Positions 1 through 7,207 are shown, counted from the stretch's first letter. The stretch is DNA of 18,965 nt from Bacteroidales bacterium (GCA_900769345.1 CAAGGJ010000064.1:1-18965); one strand, 5' to 3'. Program-made: numbers and translations. Notes: generated by a model not told the origin, from the letters alone.

Positions 1-99
1 AAGCGCGAAACCGCCGTATGCCGAACGGCACGTACGGTGGTGTGAGAGGAAAGGAAACGAAAGTAGGTCAGAAAACTTTCGTTTCCCGACCTACTCGAT
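1..99 (+). mobile_element. Group II intron, 3' end (domains V and VI)
   Basis: Only the 3' tail of a group II intron is present; its maturase gene would lie upstream, outside the window. Domain V is at about 10-41: an eight-pair lower stem (11-18 with 33-40), the conserved two-base CG bulge at 31-32, an upper stem and a GAAC tetraloop at 23-26. Its catalytic triad reads CGC (12-14), not the AGC of many introns. Domain VI follows: GAGAGG (44-49) pairs with 90-96 leaving A93 bulged, which suits the lariat branch point, and the inner stem is 53-63 with 76-86. The intron should end at AT (98-99), with A93 the seventh base from the 3' end. Both domains fit the known folds, so the identification is strong; the exact splice site is inferred. 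Confidence 0.85.
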
Positions 100-135
100 T
101 GTGGCAATCTTGCGGCTGGCGGTAGTAAGGTGATT

Positions 136-156
136 ATCAGCCTCGCCGAGGCTGAT
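136..156. repeat. Perfect 10-bp inverted repeat
   Basis: The arms 136-145 and 147-156 (ATCAGCCTCG and its complement) are separated by one base. It is too symmetric to be chance in this setting and has no U-tract, so it does not look like a terminator. It is the first of three hairpins in the post-intron stretch. Confidence 0.6.
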
Positions 157-168
157 TACCCTTGGGGC

Positions 169-219
169 ATGGTTACACCACACCGGTCGCTGTCGCTCCC
201 TTTGTGTGGTGCTAACCAT
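169..219. repeat. Imperfect long inverted repeat with one bulge
   Basis: The arm ATGGTTACACCACAC (169-183) pairs with 204-219 apart from a single extra base, leaving a 20-base loop rich in CGCTCCC-type sequence. A 15-pair stem would be very stable in RNA or in cruciform DNA. I recall similar hairpins scattered in Bacteroidales genomes, but cannot name the family, and no transposase lies beside it here. Confidence 0.6.
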
Positions 220-223
220 AAAT

Positions 224-240
224 CAACGTCTCCGACGTTG
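224..240. repeat. Small 7-bp hairpin
   Basis: CAACGTC (224-230) and GACGTTG (234-240) are perfect complements around a three-base centre. It is the third hairpin of the post-intron cluster and is spaced closely behind the long one at 169-219. Confidence 0.5.
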
Positions 241-391
241 TGCTGCGGTGGATTTAACACGGACTTCCTCAAGATTTTTGGCACGGATTAGCACAAGATT
301 GAGTGTGCCGGTGCGCCATCTGTTAGATGAACCCTATCTGGTAAATCTGGTGGATCTGAGTGAGATTATGTTGCTAAGAGATGCAAAGAAA

Positions 392-433
392 GCAACAAGC
401 CTCGGTGGTGTACCGGGGCTTGTTGCGGTTTTT
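392..433 (+). terminator. Strong intrinsic terminator, probably bidirectional
   Basis: A 15-pair stem (392-406 with 412-426, one G-T wobble) with a five-base loop is followed on the plus strand by TTTTT at 429-433. Read on the minus strand the same hairpin is followed by TTTCTTT, so it could also end transcripts of the minus-strand gene that stops at 477. A smaller hairpin, TGGGG/CCCCA at 456-470, lies between that stop codon and this stem. Confidence 0.8.
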
Positions 434-476
434 AGATTTGTATGAAACTTATTGATGGGGATTTACCCCAGTGTGA

Positions 477-1793
477 TTAGTATCCGTATGATAGGGTGGT
501 GTAGTAACGGCCGTTTTGGTAGAAGTATTCGAGCGTTACGTAGCCGGTAGAGTTTCCGCCGTACCATACGGCTTGAATGCCGCTGCGGCTTTCGTCGTAT
601 GACATTGGTGAGCCATATCGATTGCAGAGTTCGCGGTGAACGAAGTTGAAGCGGCCGAGGTCGTCGAACGAAGTCGAGTAGTGGAATTCGGCGCTATTGA
701 GTGCGTTGAGCGAACCATAGTTGAGCATTACATCGGGCCAGGTGACGCGCATCTCTATGACGTTGCGGAGATAAACTATGCCGTCGTAGTATCCGTCGAT
801 TTCATAACCGCGGTCGTAGAGGTAGTCGAGCGATGCGTAGTAGGCTGTGCCGAAGGTTAGGCCTAAAATACCTCTAATCACCGGAGCTCTGTGCCAAGGA
901 TGATATCCAACCGGAATCACCGGGCGTATGATATGGTGATGGTGAGGGCGGAAGTGGCGAATAGGAGGTGCCACAGGAGTTACCCATGAGTGTGGACGGT
1001 GAACTATCATGCCGTGGTGGTCGTGTGGACGATTTACACCCGGGTGGAAGTTGCCCGGACCGGGCTTGTAACCGTTATGGTTCCCGCCTGGACGATATCC
1101 TCCGTCATTATGGTTTCCGCCGTGGTTGTTTCCGCCTGGACGGTAGCCGCCATTGTTGTTCCCGCCGTGGTTTCCGCCTGGGCGATATCCTCCGTTATTA
1201 TGGTTTCCGCCGTTATGGTTTCCTCCGGGGCGATAACCGCCGTTGTTATTGCCATTGTGGTTTCCATCGCCGTTGTTATTTCCGCCTGGACGGTAGCCGC
1301 CATTGTTGTTGCCGCCGTGGTTTCCATCGCCGTTGTTATTTCCGCCTGGACGATAGCCGCCATTGTTGCTGCCGCCGTGGTTTCCGCCGCCGTTGTTGTT
1401 ATTAGCGTTTTCCTTACGCGAATCGAAAGTGCGACCTATTCCGTTGCGACGCGATTGCGACGCGCTTTGGTCGCGACGGTTGTCGCGGTCGGTGTTGACT
1501 GTGGCGTTATTTCTATTGGTCTTGGGCCAGTTGCTTGCTTCGGTTCGATTTGAGCGCACTTCGCTGCGGTTGATGGTAGTGGCGTTGGCGTTAGAGCGGC
1601 TTGAGCCTCGTTCCATGCGACTTTCGCTGCTTCGGGTAGATTGAGAACGGCTTGCAGAACTGCGTTGTGACGATTCCACTCTGCCGCGGCCATTGCGTTC
1701 GCCACGCGATTGTGCAGTGGCTTCTGTTGAGGTTAGCGACATGGCTGCTACGAGCAGCGAACCTAATGCCATATTTAATGTTAATCGTCTCAT
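477..1793 (-). CDS. Secreted Gly/Asn-repeat protein with C-terminal domain of unknown function (paralog A)
   Basis: Function unknown. The 438-residue product has a Sec signal peptide (residues 1 to about 27, ending ATA-Q), a Ser/Arg/Asn-rich stretch (about 28-130), and a Gly/Asn/His array of about 20-residue units with a YRPGG motif (about 130-245). Next come a His-rich linker (257-301, including HHHH at 284-287) and a compact C-terminal domain (309-438) with motifs GYEIDGYY, VYLRNV, WYGGN and GYVTLEY. The neighbour at 2034-3020 has a matching domain of equal length; an ungapped hand alignment gives about half identical residues, including identical spacing of the WYGGN and YYTTL motifs at the end. 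Both also carry an NWP motif in the linker. The Tyr-rich domain and repeat linker suggest an envelope or exported protein. Translation is credible; function is not inferred. Confidence 0.85.
   Translation of the reverse strand: MRRLTLNMALGSLLVAAMSLTSTEATAQSRGERNGRGRVESSQRSSASRSQSTRSSESRMERGSSRSNANATTINRSEVRSNRTEASNWPKTNRNNATVNTDRDNRRDQSASQSRRNGIGRTFDSRKENANNNNGGGNHGGSNNGGYRPGGNNNGDGNHGGNNNGGYRPGGNNNGDGNHNGNNNGGYRPGGNHNGGNHNNGGYRPGGNHGGNNNGGYRPGGNNHGGNHNDGGYRPGGNHNGYKPGPGNFHPGVNRPHDHHGMIVHRPHSWVTPVAPPIRHFRPHHHHIIRPVIPVGYHPWHRAPVIRGILGLTFGTAYYASLDYLYDRGYEIDGYYDGIVYLRNVIEMRVTWPDVMLNYGSLNALNSAEFHYSTSFDDLGRFNFVHRELCNRYGSPMSYDESRSGIQAVWYGGNSTGYVTLEYFYQNGRYYTTLSYGY
1059..1406 (-). repeat. In-frame 60-bp tandem repeat array inside paralog A
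   Basis: Within the gene, 1261-1320 and 1321-1380 are 60-base units differing at two bases by eye, with more diverged copies toward 1059. Each unit encodes 20 residues with YRPGG followed by Asn/Gly/Asp/His. The unit is a multiple of three, so copy-number change by slippage or recombination would lengthen or shorten the linker without a frameshift. Confidence 0.85.
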
Positions 1794-1941
1794 AGTGTTG
1801 TAGGTTTTTATGAATGTTGTTGTCTTATTGTTTTGCTCTTTGTAATTTAGACCATGCGCCGGGCGGTTGGTTTAATGTGTGGTGATGAGGCTTCATATTA
1901 AAATATATTAAAACCCGCTGTGGCATGTGTGGGAGTGGAAA

Positions 1942-1995
1942 ATCGCCATCCCGAGGCAAATAATAGAGCGATATCAGTATGATCGGGATGGCGAT
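1942..1995 (-). terminator. 13-bp perfect inverted repeat between the two paralogs
   Basis: The arms 1942-1954 and 1983-1995 are perfect complements with a 28-base loop. The element sits 39 bases past the stop codon of the upstream minus-strand gene and about 150 bases before the next one. On the minus strand the stem is followed by TTTT, so a terminator or attenuator is plausible, but the loop is long and the U-tract short. The rest of the 240-base gap shows no convincing gene or consensus promoter. Confidence 0.5.
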
Positions 1996-2033
1996 AGGTG
2001 ATATATAACCGGGGTCGTTAGCCCTGAAAGTTA

Positions 2034-3020
2034 TCAATAACTATAAGCGAGGGTGGTGTAGTAGCGACCATGCTCTCTATAATATTCGAGAGTGACATAT
2101 CCGCGGCAGTTGCCACCGTACCAAACGGTCTTGTATTCGCCTTTCTTAGCTTTGTACTTGATAGGCATGCCGTAGATTCTGCACAAATCGTTGTAGATGC
2201 GCATGTAGCGCGAAGTTGAGTTGTAATTGGTCGAAGAGTGCAGTTCGGCGCTTTTCATATAGCCTCTGCCGTCGTATCGAATGATGGCGTCGGGCCAAAC
2301 AAAGCCGAGTTCGCTCACATTTCTCAAGTAAACCTTGTCGCGATAGTATCCGTCGATGTCGTATCCGCGACGGTAGAGGTGGTTGAGTGATTCGTAGTAC
2401 GATGTTCCGAATGAAATCCCAAATATTCCGGTGATGTTAGGGCATCCGTAGGATGGACGATATCCGCTCGGACGATTAGGGGTTATGATTCGGTAATCGG
2501 CAGGGCGATTGGTGCGAGCCGGAGGAGCAAGTGGCGATTTCCAGCCGTTGCTGTAACCATTGTAGGCACCATTGTGGTTGTTGTCGTTGTGATAACCATT
2601 GCCGTAGCCGTTATAATGGTTGTCGTTAGGCTTATCGCCATGTTTGTTGTTGTCGTAGCGATTATTTTTGTTGTCGCCCATCACATCATTGCGAGCATTT
2701 TCGCCTTTTCGGAGGTCGGCAGGGCGCGAAGTGCCGGTAGAGCCTGAGTTGCGGTTGCTGTTGACGTTAGGCTTGTTTTCGCTTGGCCAGTTGTTTGCCG
2801 ATGCGTTGCCGCTATTGTTGGTAACAGGGCGATTGATGTTGCCTTTGCTCTTGGTTGGTTCGCTCACTGTGCGTCGACCGCCTGTGCTGACGGTGGTGGT
2901 AGTAGTTTCCTTCTTGTTCGACGAGGTGTTGCGATTGTCGGCATAAACTGATGAACTAATCACAACCATTCCTGTGGCGATGAAAGTACCGAGGATAATG
3001 TTTCTTACTAAAGTCTTCAT
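2034..3020 (-). CDS. Secreted Asn-rich protein with the same C-terminal domain (paralog B)
   Basis: Function unknown. The 328-residue product has a Sec signal peptide (residues 1-27, ending VYA-D), a Thr/Ser/Asn-rich low-complexity linker (about 28-160, with NNWP at 76-79 and NGY-type repeats at 137-158), a Pro/Arg segment, and a C-terminal domain (199-328) matching residues 309-438 of the neighbour at 477-1793. It lacks that neighbour's regular 20-residue array and His-rich segment. The tandem orientation and shared architecture point to a local duplication followed by divergence of the linkers. The start is the ATG at 3018-3020, right before a clear signal peptide. I see no consensus promoter in the 112 bases upstream. 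Confidence 0.85.
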   Translation of the reverse strand: MKTLVRNIILGTFIATGMVVISSSVYADNRNTSSNKKETTTTTVSTGGRRTVSEPTKSKGNINRPVTNNSGNASANNWPSENKPNVNSNRNSGSTGTSRPADLRKGENARNDVMGDNKNNRYDNNKHGDKPNDNHYNGYGNGYHNDNNHNGAYNGYSNGWKSPLAPPARTNRPADYRIITPNRPSGYRPSYGCPNITGIFGISFGTSYYESLNHLYRRGYDIDGYYRDKVYLRNVSELGFVWPDAIIRYDGRGYMKSAELHSSTNYNSTSRYMRIYNDLCRIYGMPIKYKAKKGEYKTVWYGGNCRGYVTLEYYREHGRYYTTLAYSY

Positions 3021-3132
3021 AATGCTATGCTTTTAATTCGTCAGTTAATAAATAATGTTCAAAATCTCTTTCTTTTGTAATCTTTGACAGAAGAAATGAC
3101 TTTAGGTTTAATTGCGAAGTTGATTTATAGAG

Positions 3133-4257
3133 TCAGAGACGGCGCTTGAGTTTGCGAATTCGCTCGTATGATTGGCGCAAACGGTAGGCGGGAATTTTGC
3201 CTTGTTTCACGGCATCTACAATGATGTCGACCACTTTAAACGGGCGTTGGCTTTCGTACCCGGTGGTGATGTTGTTTCCCATCACGAGAATGTCGGCTCC
3301 GGCGTTGATAGCCAAGACTATGGCATCGGCTATGTCGTAGTTGTCGACAATGCCTTGCATATACATATCGTCGGTGAGAATTACGCCGTCGAAGTGCAGC
3401 TGATTGCGCAGCACTTCGGTGAGAGTCTTGTATGAAAGTGTGGCGGGATAATCGGGGTCGATGTTGCGATTGAAGATGTGGGCAGTCATCACGGCGTCGA
3501 GCATCTTGTGCTTGATGAGGTAGCGATAGGGGTGCATCTCATAGGGTTGCCAAGAGAGGGTGACGTCGGTGAGTCCGTAATGCGAGTCGGCGGCGCTGCT
3601 GCCGTGGCCGGGGAAGTGCTTTACGGCGCAAGAGACATGTTTGCGATGATGGGCGCGAATAAACCATTCGGCATTGCGAGCCACTACAGCCGAATCGGCG
3701 GAGAAGCTGCGGCCCAATTTGCCTATTACCGGGCAATCAGGGTCGACATTGACGTCGATATCGGGGGCTAAGTTCATATTCACGCCTGCCCATGCCAAGT
3801 CCGACGCCATCACCGAGGCGTAATGAGAGGTGGTGTCGCGGTTATTTACCTCTCCCAGATATTTGTGGCTCACAGTGGGGTGGAATCCGTATTCGGTCTT
3901 CAGTCGGGCCACTCTGCCACCCTCTTGATCGAGAGCTATGAGCAGGTGGCCGTCGGAATAGCGCTGCAGTTGCGAAGTGAGGGTGCGCAAGCGCTCGCGC
4001 GAGGTGATGTTGCGCGAGCCTAATTGCTTCGAACCGGTGAGGTCGACATCGAAAAGAATCACGCCGCCCACCTTCAAGTCGCGCACGTAGCGCACGGCAT
4101 CGCAGTCGGGGGTGATGCTGTCGGCTTTAAATCCCACCATTAGCATCTCGGCGGCATATTGACGGAGTTTTGCTTCAGAGTAAGGGTTTCCTGCCCATGC
4201 CATTAATCCGCAAGCCACTGTGGCAGCGATGGCAATGAAGTTTCTGATAAGGTTCAT
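3133..4257 (-). CDS. Secreted family 3 glycoside hydrolase, NagZ-type beta-N-acetylhexosaminidase
   Basis: The 374-residue product is a single-domain GH3 enzyme that should release N-acetylglucosamine or related residues from beta-linked glycans or muropeptides. The active-site landmarks are all present: DQEGGRV (110-116), the KHFPGHG motif (213-219), DSH (224-226), which in NagZ enzymes carries the acid/base His-Asp pair, and LTDD (294-297), where D296 aligns with the GH3 nucleophile. An N-terminal signal peptide (about 1-22, cleavage near AWA-G) implies export, unlike the cytosolic NagZ of proteobacteria. Length is slightly over the usual 340 because of the signal. Cys16 does not form a good lipobox. 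It has its own promoter at 4336-4343. The exact substrate (peptidoglycan or host/dietary glycan) cannot be told from sequence. Confidence 0.9.
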   Translation of the reverse strand: MNLIRNFIAIAATVACGLMAWAGNPYSEAKLRQYAAEMLMVGFKADSITPDCDAVRYVRDLKVGGVILFDVDLTGSKQLGSRNITSRERLRTLTSQLQRYSDGHLLIALDQEGGRVARLKTEYGFHPTVSHKYLGEVNNRDTTSHYASVMASDLAWAGVNMNLAPDIDVNVDPDCPVIGKLGRSFSADSAVVARNAEWFIRAHHRKHVSCAVKHFPGHGSSAADSHYGLTDVTLSWQPYEMHPYRYLIKHKMLDAVMTAHIFNRNIDPDYPATLSYKTLTEVLRNQLHFDGVILTDDMYMQGIVDNYDIADAIVLAINAGADILVMGNNITTGYESQRPFKVVDIIVDAVKQGKIPAYRLRQSYERIRKLKRRL

Positions 4258-4335
4258 GTCGGTAGATTAGGGGGTTTCTGATAGTTTTGTTCCTTTTTTT
4301 GAGCTAAAATGAGTTGACAATTATTATCAATAGGG

Positions 4336-4343
4336 CAAAAGTA
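4336..4343 (-). promoter_or_regulatory. -7 box of the GH3 gene promoter
   Basis: On the minus strand the bases read TACTTTTG, a full match to the Bacteroidota consensus TAnnTTTG. It lies about 80 bases before the GH3 start codon. No TTTG box occurs at the usual 19-21 base distance; T-runs lie nearer. Initiation is expected near 4329. Confidence 0.55.
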
Positions 4344-4622
4344 GCGAAAAATCCCCAAAAACGCACATCGTCGGAGTGCAAAATTGCTCAAAAGCTCGCT
4401 AACTTATATATATTATGGTGTAAGGCATACACCAGAGCCGGGGCATGGTTGAGAGCAGAAGCTGTGAAAATATTACTTTTCGACCTAACTAATAAGGAAT
4501 AAAGGCAAACGCAAGAAAAGCCGAAAACAGGGTAAATCGAGGGAAAAATGGGGAAAAACAGGACAAAAATATTGCACAAAAGTTAAAATTTAGTGCAAAA
4601 ACAGCGGTTTTAGGCAAGAAAA

Positions 4623-4654
4623 TTTTTATATGTGGATAATAATTAGTTACTTTG
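4623..4654 (+). promoter_or_regulatory. Candidate promoter of acpP-fabF-rnc
   Basis: TTACTTTG (4647-4654) matches TAnnTTTG at seven of eight positions, with TTTT (4623-4626) 20 bases upstream in place of TTTG. The arrangement fits the primary sigma factor of Bacteroidota. A start near 4661 would give a leader of about 55 bases before acpP. Confidence 0.55.
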
Positions 4655-4715
4655 TAGCCTAAATTAAGAATAGAAAATTTATTACAACAGTTTATAACAT
4701 TAAAAATTAAGAATT

Positions 4716-4949
4716 ATGTCAGAAATTTCAGAAAGAGTAACAGCTATCATCGTAGATAAGCTTGGCGTAAACGAAGCAGAGGTAAAACCGGAAGCAGCAT
4801 TCACAACTGACCTCGGTGCAGATTCTCTTGATACTGTAGAACTTATCATGGAATTTGAAAAGGAATTCGGCATCACTATTCCAGACGAAAAGGCTGAAAC
4901 TATTCAAACTGTAGGTGACGCAATTGCTTATATCGAAGCAAACAAGTAA
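4716..4949 (+). CDS. acpP: Acyl carrier protein
   Basis: A 77-residue acidic protein that carries growing acyl chains on a 4'-phosphopantetheine arm during type II fatty acid synthesis in the cytosol. The attachment site is Ser37 in the GADSLD motif (34-39), followed by the conserved acidic helix II (TVELIMEFE) that docks with partner enzymes. Length and sequence are standard. It lies 36 bases before fabF, its direct partner, and both are plus strand under the promoter at 4623-4654. The start is the only ATG that gives the family N-terminus. Confidence 0.98.
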   Translation: MSEISERVTAIIVDKLGVNEAEVKPEAAFTTDLGADSLDTVELIMEFEKEFGITIPDEKAETIQTVGDAIAYIEANK

Positions 4950-4985
4950 GAAACGAACATCTTTTATATCCCGTAACGATATTTT

Positions 4986-6248
4986 ATGGAATTAAAAAGA
5001 GTAGTGGTAACAGGTCTTGGTGCTATTACTCCTATAGGCAACGATGTAGCGACCACATGGTCGAATGCGTTGGCAGGAGTGAGTGGAGCAGGACCTCTTA
5101 CCCATTTTGATGCATCACTCTTCAAGACACAATTTGCATGCGAAGTAAAGGGCTTCAATGCAGCCGACCACTTTGATCGCAAAGCAGTGCGCACACTCGA
5201 CCTCTATGCACAATATGCATTGGTAGCTGCCGCACAAGCAGTAGACGATGCCAATATAGCAGTAGAAGGCGTAGATAAGACCCGTGTGGGCGTAGTGTTC
5301 TGCGCAGGTATCGGTGGTTTGCACACCTTCGAAGAGGAAGCAGGATATTATGCAACCCACAAGGAAAACGGTCCAAAATACAATCCGTTCTTCATCCCTA
5401 AGATGATTGCCGACATTGCAGCCGGTCACATCTCTATGAAATATGGTTTCCACGGTCCTAACTATGGTGTGGTATCGGCATGTGCATCGTCGACCAATGG
5501 TCTTATCGACGCGTTCAATATCATCCGATTGGGCCAAGCTGAGGCAATGGTAGCCGGAGGTGCAGAAGCAGCATTGTTTCCTGCCGGTGTGGGTGGTTTC
5601 AACTCAATGCACGCATTGTCGACCCGCAACGACGATCCCGCAACAGCATCGCGTCCATTCAGTGGCTCGCGCGACGGTTTCGTAATGGGCGAAGGTTCGG
5701 CAGCATTGATTCTTGAAGAATACGAGCATGCAAAGGCTCGCGGAGCAAAGATTTATGCTGAAGTAATAGGCGGCGGCATGAGCGCCGATGCTTATCACAT
5801 CACAGCTACACACCCCGAAGGCCTTGGCGCACGCCTTGTGATGGAAAATGCTCTCAAGGATGCAGGTATCAAGCCAGAAGAAGTAGACTACATCAACGCA
5901 CATGGTACATCTACTCCTGTAGGCGACGTATCGGAAGTGAAGGCTATCAAGGAAGTGTTTGGCGAGCACGCTTATAAGTTGAACGTAAGCTCAACCAAGT
6001 CGATGACCGGTCACCTTCTTGGCGCTACCGGTGCTCTCGAAGCATTGTTCTGCGTTAAGTCGGTGCAAGAAGACATCGTTCCTCCTACTATCAATCACGT
6101 TGATGGTGACAACGATGCTGAAATCGACTACAACATGAACTTCACATTCAACCAAGCACAAAAGCGCACTGTGAACGTGGCTCTATCGAATACATTCGGT
6201 TTTGGCGGTCACAACGCATGTCTTATCGTAAAGAAGTACACAGAATAA
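4986..6248 (+). CDS. fabF: Beta-ketoacyl-ACP synthase II
   Basis: The 420-residue condensing enzyme elongates acyl-ACP with malonyl-ACP. The thiolase-fold catalytic triad is complete: Cys166 in the SACASS motif, His306 in AHGTSTPVGD, and His343 in SMTGHLLGATG, with Lys338 preceding. The N-terminal RVVVTGLGAITPIG and the C-terminal NTFGFGGHNA glycine-rich motif are also present. Length is typical of FabF (about 410-420). It sits between acpP and rnc in the order common in Bacteroidales, 12 bases before the rnc start. FabF is preferred over FabB on length and gene context. Confidence 0.97.
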   Translation: MELKRVVVTGLGAITPIGNDVATTWSNALAGVSGAGPLTHFDASLFKTQFACEVKGFNAADHFDRKAVRTLDLYAQYALVAAAQAVDDANIAVEGVDKTRVGVVFCAGIGGLHTFEEEAGYYATHKENGPKYNPFFIPKMIADIAAGHISMKYGFHGPNYGVVSACASSTNGLIDAFNIIRLGQAEAMVAGGAEAALFPAGVGGFNSMHALSTRNDDPATASRPFSGSRDGFVMGEGSAALILEEYEHAKARGAKIYAEVIGGGMSADAYHITATHPEGLGARLVMENALKDAGIKPEEVDYINAHGTSTPVGDVSEVKAIKEVFGEHAYKLNVSSTKSMTGHLLGATGALEALFCVKSVQEDIVPPTINHVDGDNDAEIDYNMNFTFNQAQKRTVNVALSNTFGFGGHNACLIVKKYTE

Positions 6249-6260
6249 AATTCAGCACCC

Positions 6261-7172
6261 GTGCTTAAGGACATTCTTACAATATTAAAGCTCCCTTTCT
6301 TGAAAGAAGAAAAGGAGCTTTATGTTTTCTGTCGAAGCATATTGGGGTTCTATCCGAGCGACATTGAGCTCTATCGCATAGCCTTTCTGCACCGGTCGAT
6401 GTCGGTGAAATCGCGCAACGGCAAAGGCTGGATAAACAATGAGAGACTGGAGTTTTTAGGCGACTCGGTGCTCGACTGTGTGGTGGCCGATGTGCTCTAC
6501 AAAGAGTTTCCGAAGCGCCGTGAGGGCTTCCTCACCTCTACACGCTCGAAAATAGTGCAGCGCGAGAGCCTTAATCGCGTGGGCGAGAGCCTGGGACTGC
6601 CCAAGGTGGTGCGATGGACACAAAAATCGCAGAGTCACAATAGTTACATCTTTGGCAATGCGCTCGAAGCCCTTGTGGGCGCTGTGTATCTCGACCGAGG
6701 CTACGACCGCTGCTATTGCTTTGTGAAGGGGCGTATTATCGACGCTTATTTCGACCTTCGCAGCGTGGCTAAGACAGAAATCAACTTTAAATCGCATCTC
6801 ATAGAGTGGTGTCAGAAATACCGCATTAAGGTAGAATACATCACCTCGGATGCAGAATATGATGAAAGCAACAATCCGATATTTCACACCGTGGTAGAAC
6901 TGAGTGGAATTGAAGTGGGTAAGGGCACAGGCTACTCTAAGAAAGAGTCGCACCAAATGGCTTCGCAAGATGCGCTTAACCACATCAATGGTTCGCAAGA
7001 ATTTCGCGAGATGATACTCGCCACAGTGGGAGAAGACGGCAATAACGACTATCAGCGCGAGGACATCAGCAAGGAAGCTGAGATAGCTGCTGCCGAAGCT
7101 ATGGCAATAGAACAACTCGAGAAAGAGAATGCCGCAGCTGCTGCAGCCGCTTCGATGCAAGAAGCATCGTGA
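6261..7172 (+). CDS. rnc: Ribonuclease III
   Basis: This double-strand-specific endoribonuclease processes rRNA precursors and structured mRNAs. The 303-residue product has the RNase III signature ERLEFLGDSVLD (61-72), holding Glu61, Asp68 and neighbouring acidic residues of the Mg site. The second metal-site motif GNALEALVGAVYLD (132-145) has Glu136, and a double-stranded RNA-binding domain follows (about 174-243). Asn133 occupies the place of E. coli Asp114; I recall this GNA form in other Bacteroidota, so it is probably a lineage trait. After the domain there is an extra Glu/Ala-rich tail (about 250-303, with seven consecutive Ala) absent from the 226-residue E. coli enzyme. The start codon is GTG, 12 bases after fabF. 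Confidence 0.95.
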   Translation: MLKDILTILKLPFLKEEKELYVFCRSILGFYPSDIELYRIAFLHRSMSVKSRNGKGWINNERLEFLGDSVLDCVVADVLYKEFPKRREGFLTSTRSKIVQRESLNRVGESLGLPKVVRWTQKSQSHNSYIFGNALEALVGAVYLDRGYDRCYCFVKGRIIDAYFDLRSVAKTEINFKSHLIEWCQKYRIKVEYITSDAEYDESNNPIFHTVVELSGIEVGKGTGYSKKESHQMASQDALNHINGSQEFREMILATVGEDGNNDYQREDISKEAEIAAAEAMAIEQLEKENAAAAAAASMQEAS

Positions 7173-7207
7173 TAACGCTACTTGCGTAAATGCGTAAAAC
7201 AGATATT

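Larger units (their letters stand above)
100..391. other. Hairpin-rich stretch downstream of the intron, no convincing gene
   Basis: About 290 bases in which I see no gene I would defend. The 79-codon open frame at 206-445 starts inside one hairpin arm and runs through the terminator at 392-433, so it is probably not translated. The stretch holds three inverted repeats (136-156, 169-219, 224-240), two CACGGAYT copies (248 and 283), and a short 9-base near-repeat around 338-364. The repeats suggest a non-coding mobile or REP-like remnant, or the exon into which the intron inserted. This is inference from base pairing only. Confidence 0.4.
4258..4715. other. Divergent intergenic region, 458 bases
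   Basis: This gap separates the GH3 gene (minus) from acpP (plus). It contains a promoter for each direction (4336-4343 minus, 4623-4654 plus) and a small hairpin GGTGTA/TACACC at 4417-4433. The two short overlapping open frames here (about 60 codons each) have no recognisable protein features and are not called. The acpP side is very A+T-rich, as is usual before highly expressed Bacteroidales genes. Confidence 0.6.

Noticed and set aside
206..445. 79-codon plus-strand open frame after the intron
   Set aside because: It begins inside a hairpin arm and ends past a strong terminator hairpin that it would have to encode; no recognisable protein features.
1059..1406. Possible CRISPR array in the repeat block
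   Set aside because: The units are contiguous 60-base coding repeats without unique spacers, and are in frame with the gene.
968..1553. Long plus-strand open frames opposite paralog A
   Set aside because: They are low-complexity products of the 60-bp repeat read backwards (Val/Ala or Arg/Cys-rich); the minus frame has a signal peptide and a domain shared with the neighbour.
1825..2037. 70-codon minus-strand open frame between the paralogs
   Set aside because: It overlaps the stop of the upstream gene and the inverted repeat at 1942-1995, and has no protein-like features.
4417..4433. Possible tRNA or small RNA near the GGTGTA/TACACC hairpin
   Set aside because: Only one six-pair stem is visible; no cloverleaf arms or terminator accompany it.
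4314..4579. Two overlapping short open frames before acpP
   Set aside because: They occupy the divergent promoter region, overlap each other on opposite strands, and resemble no known protein.
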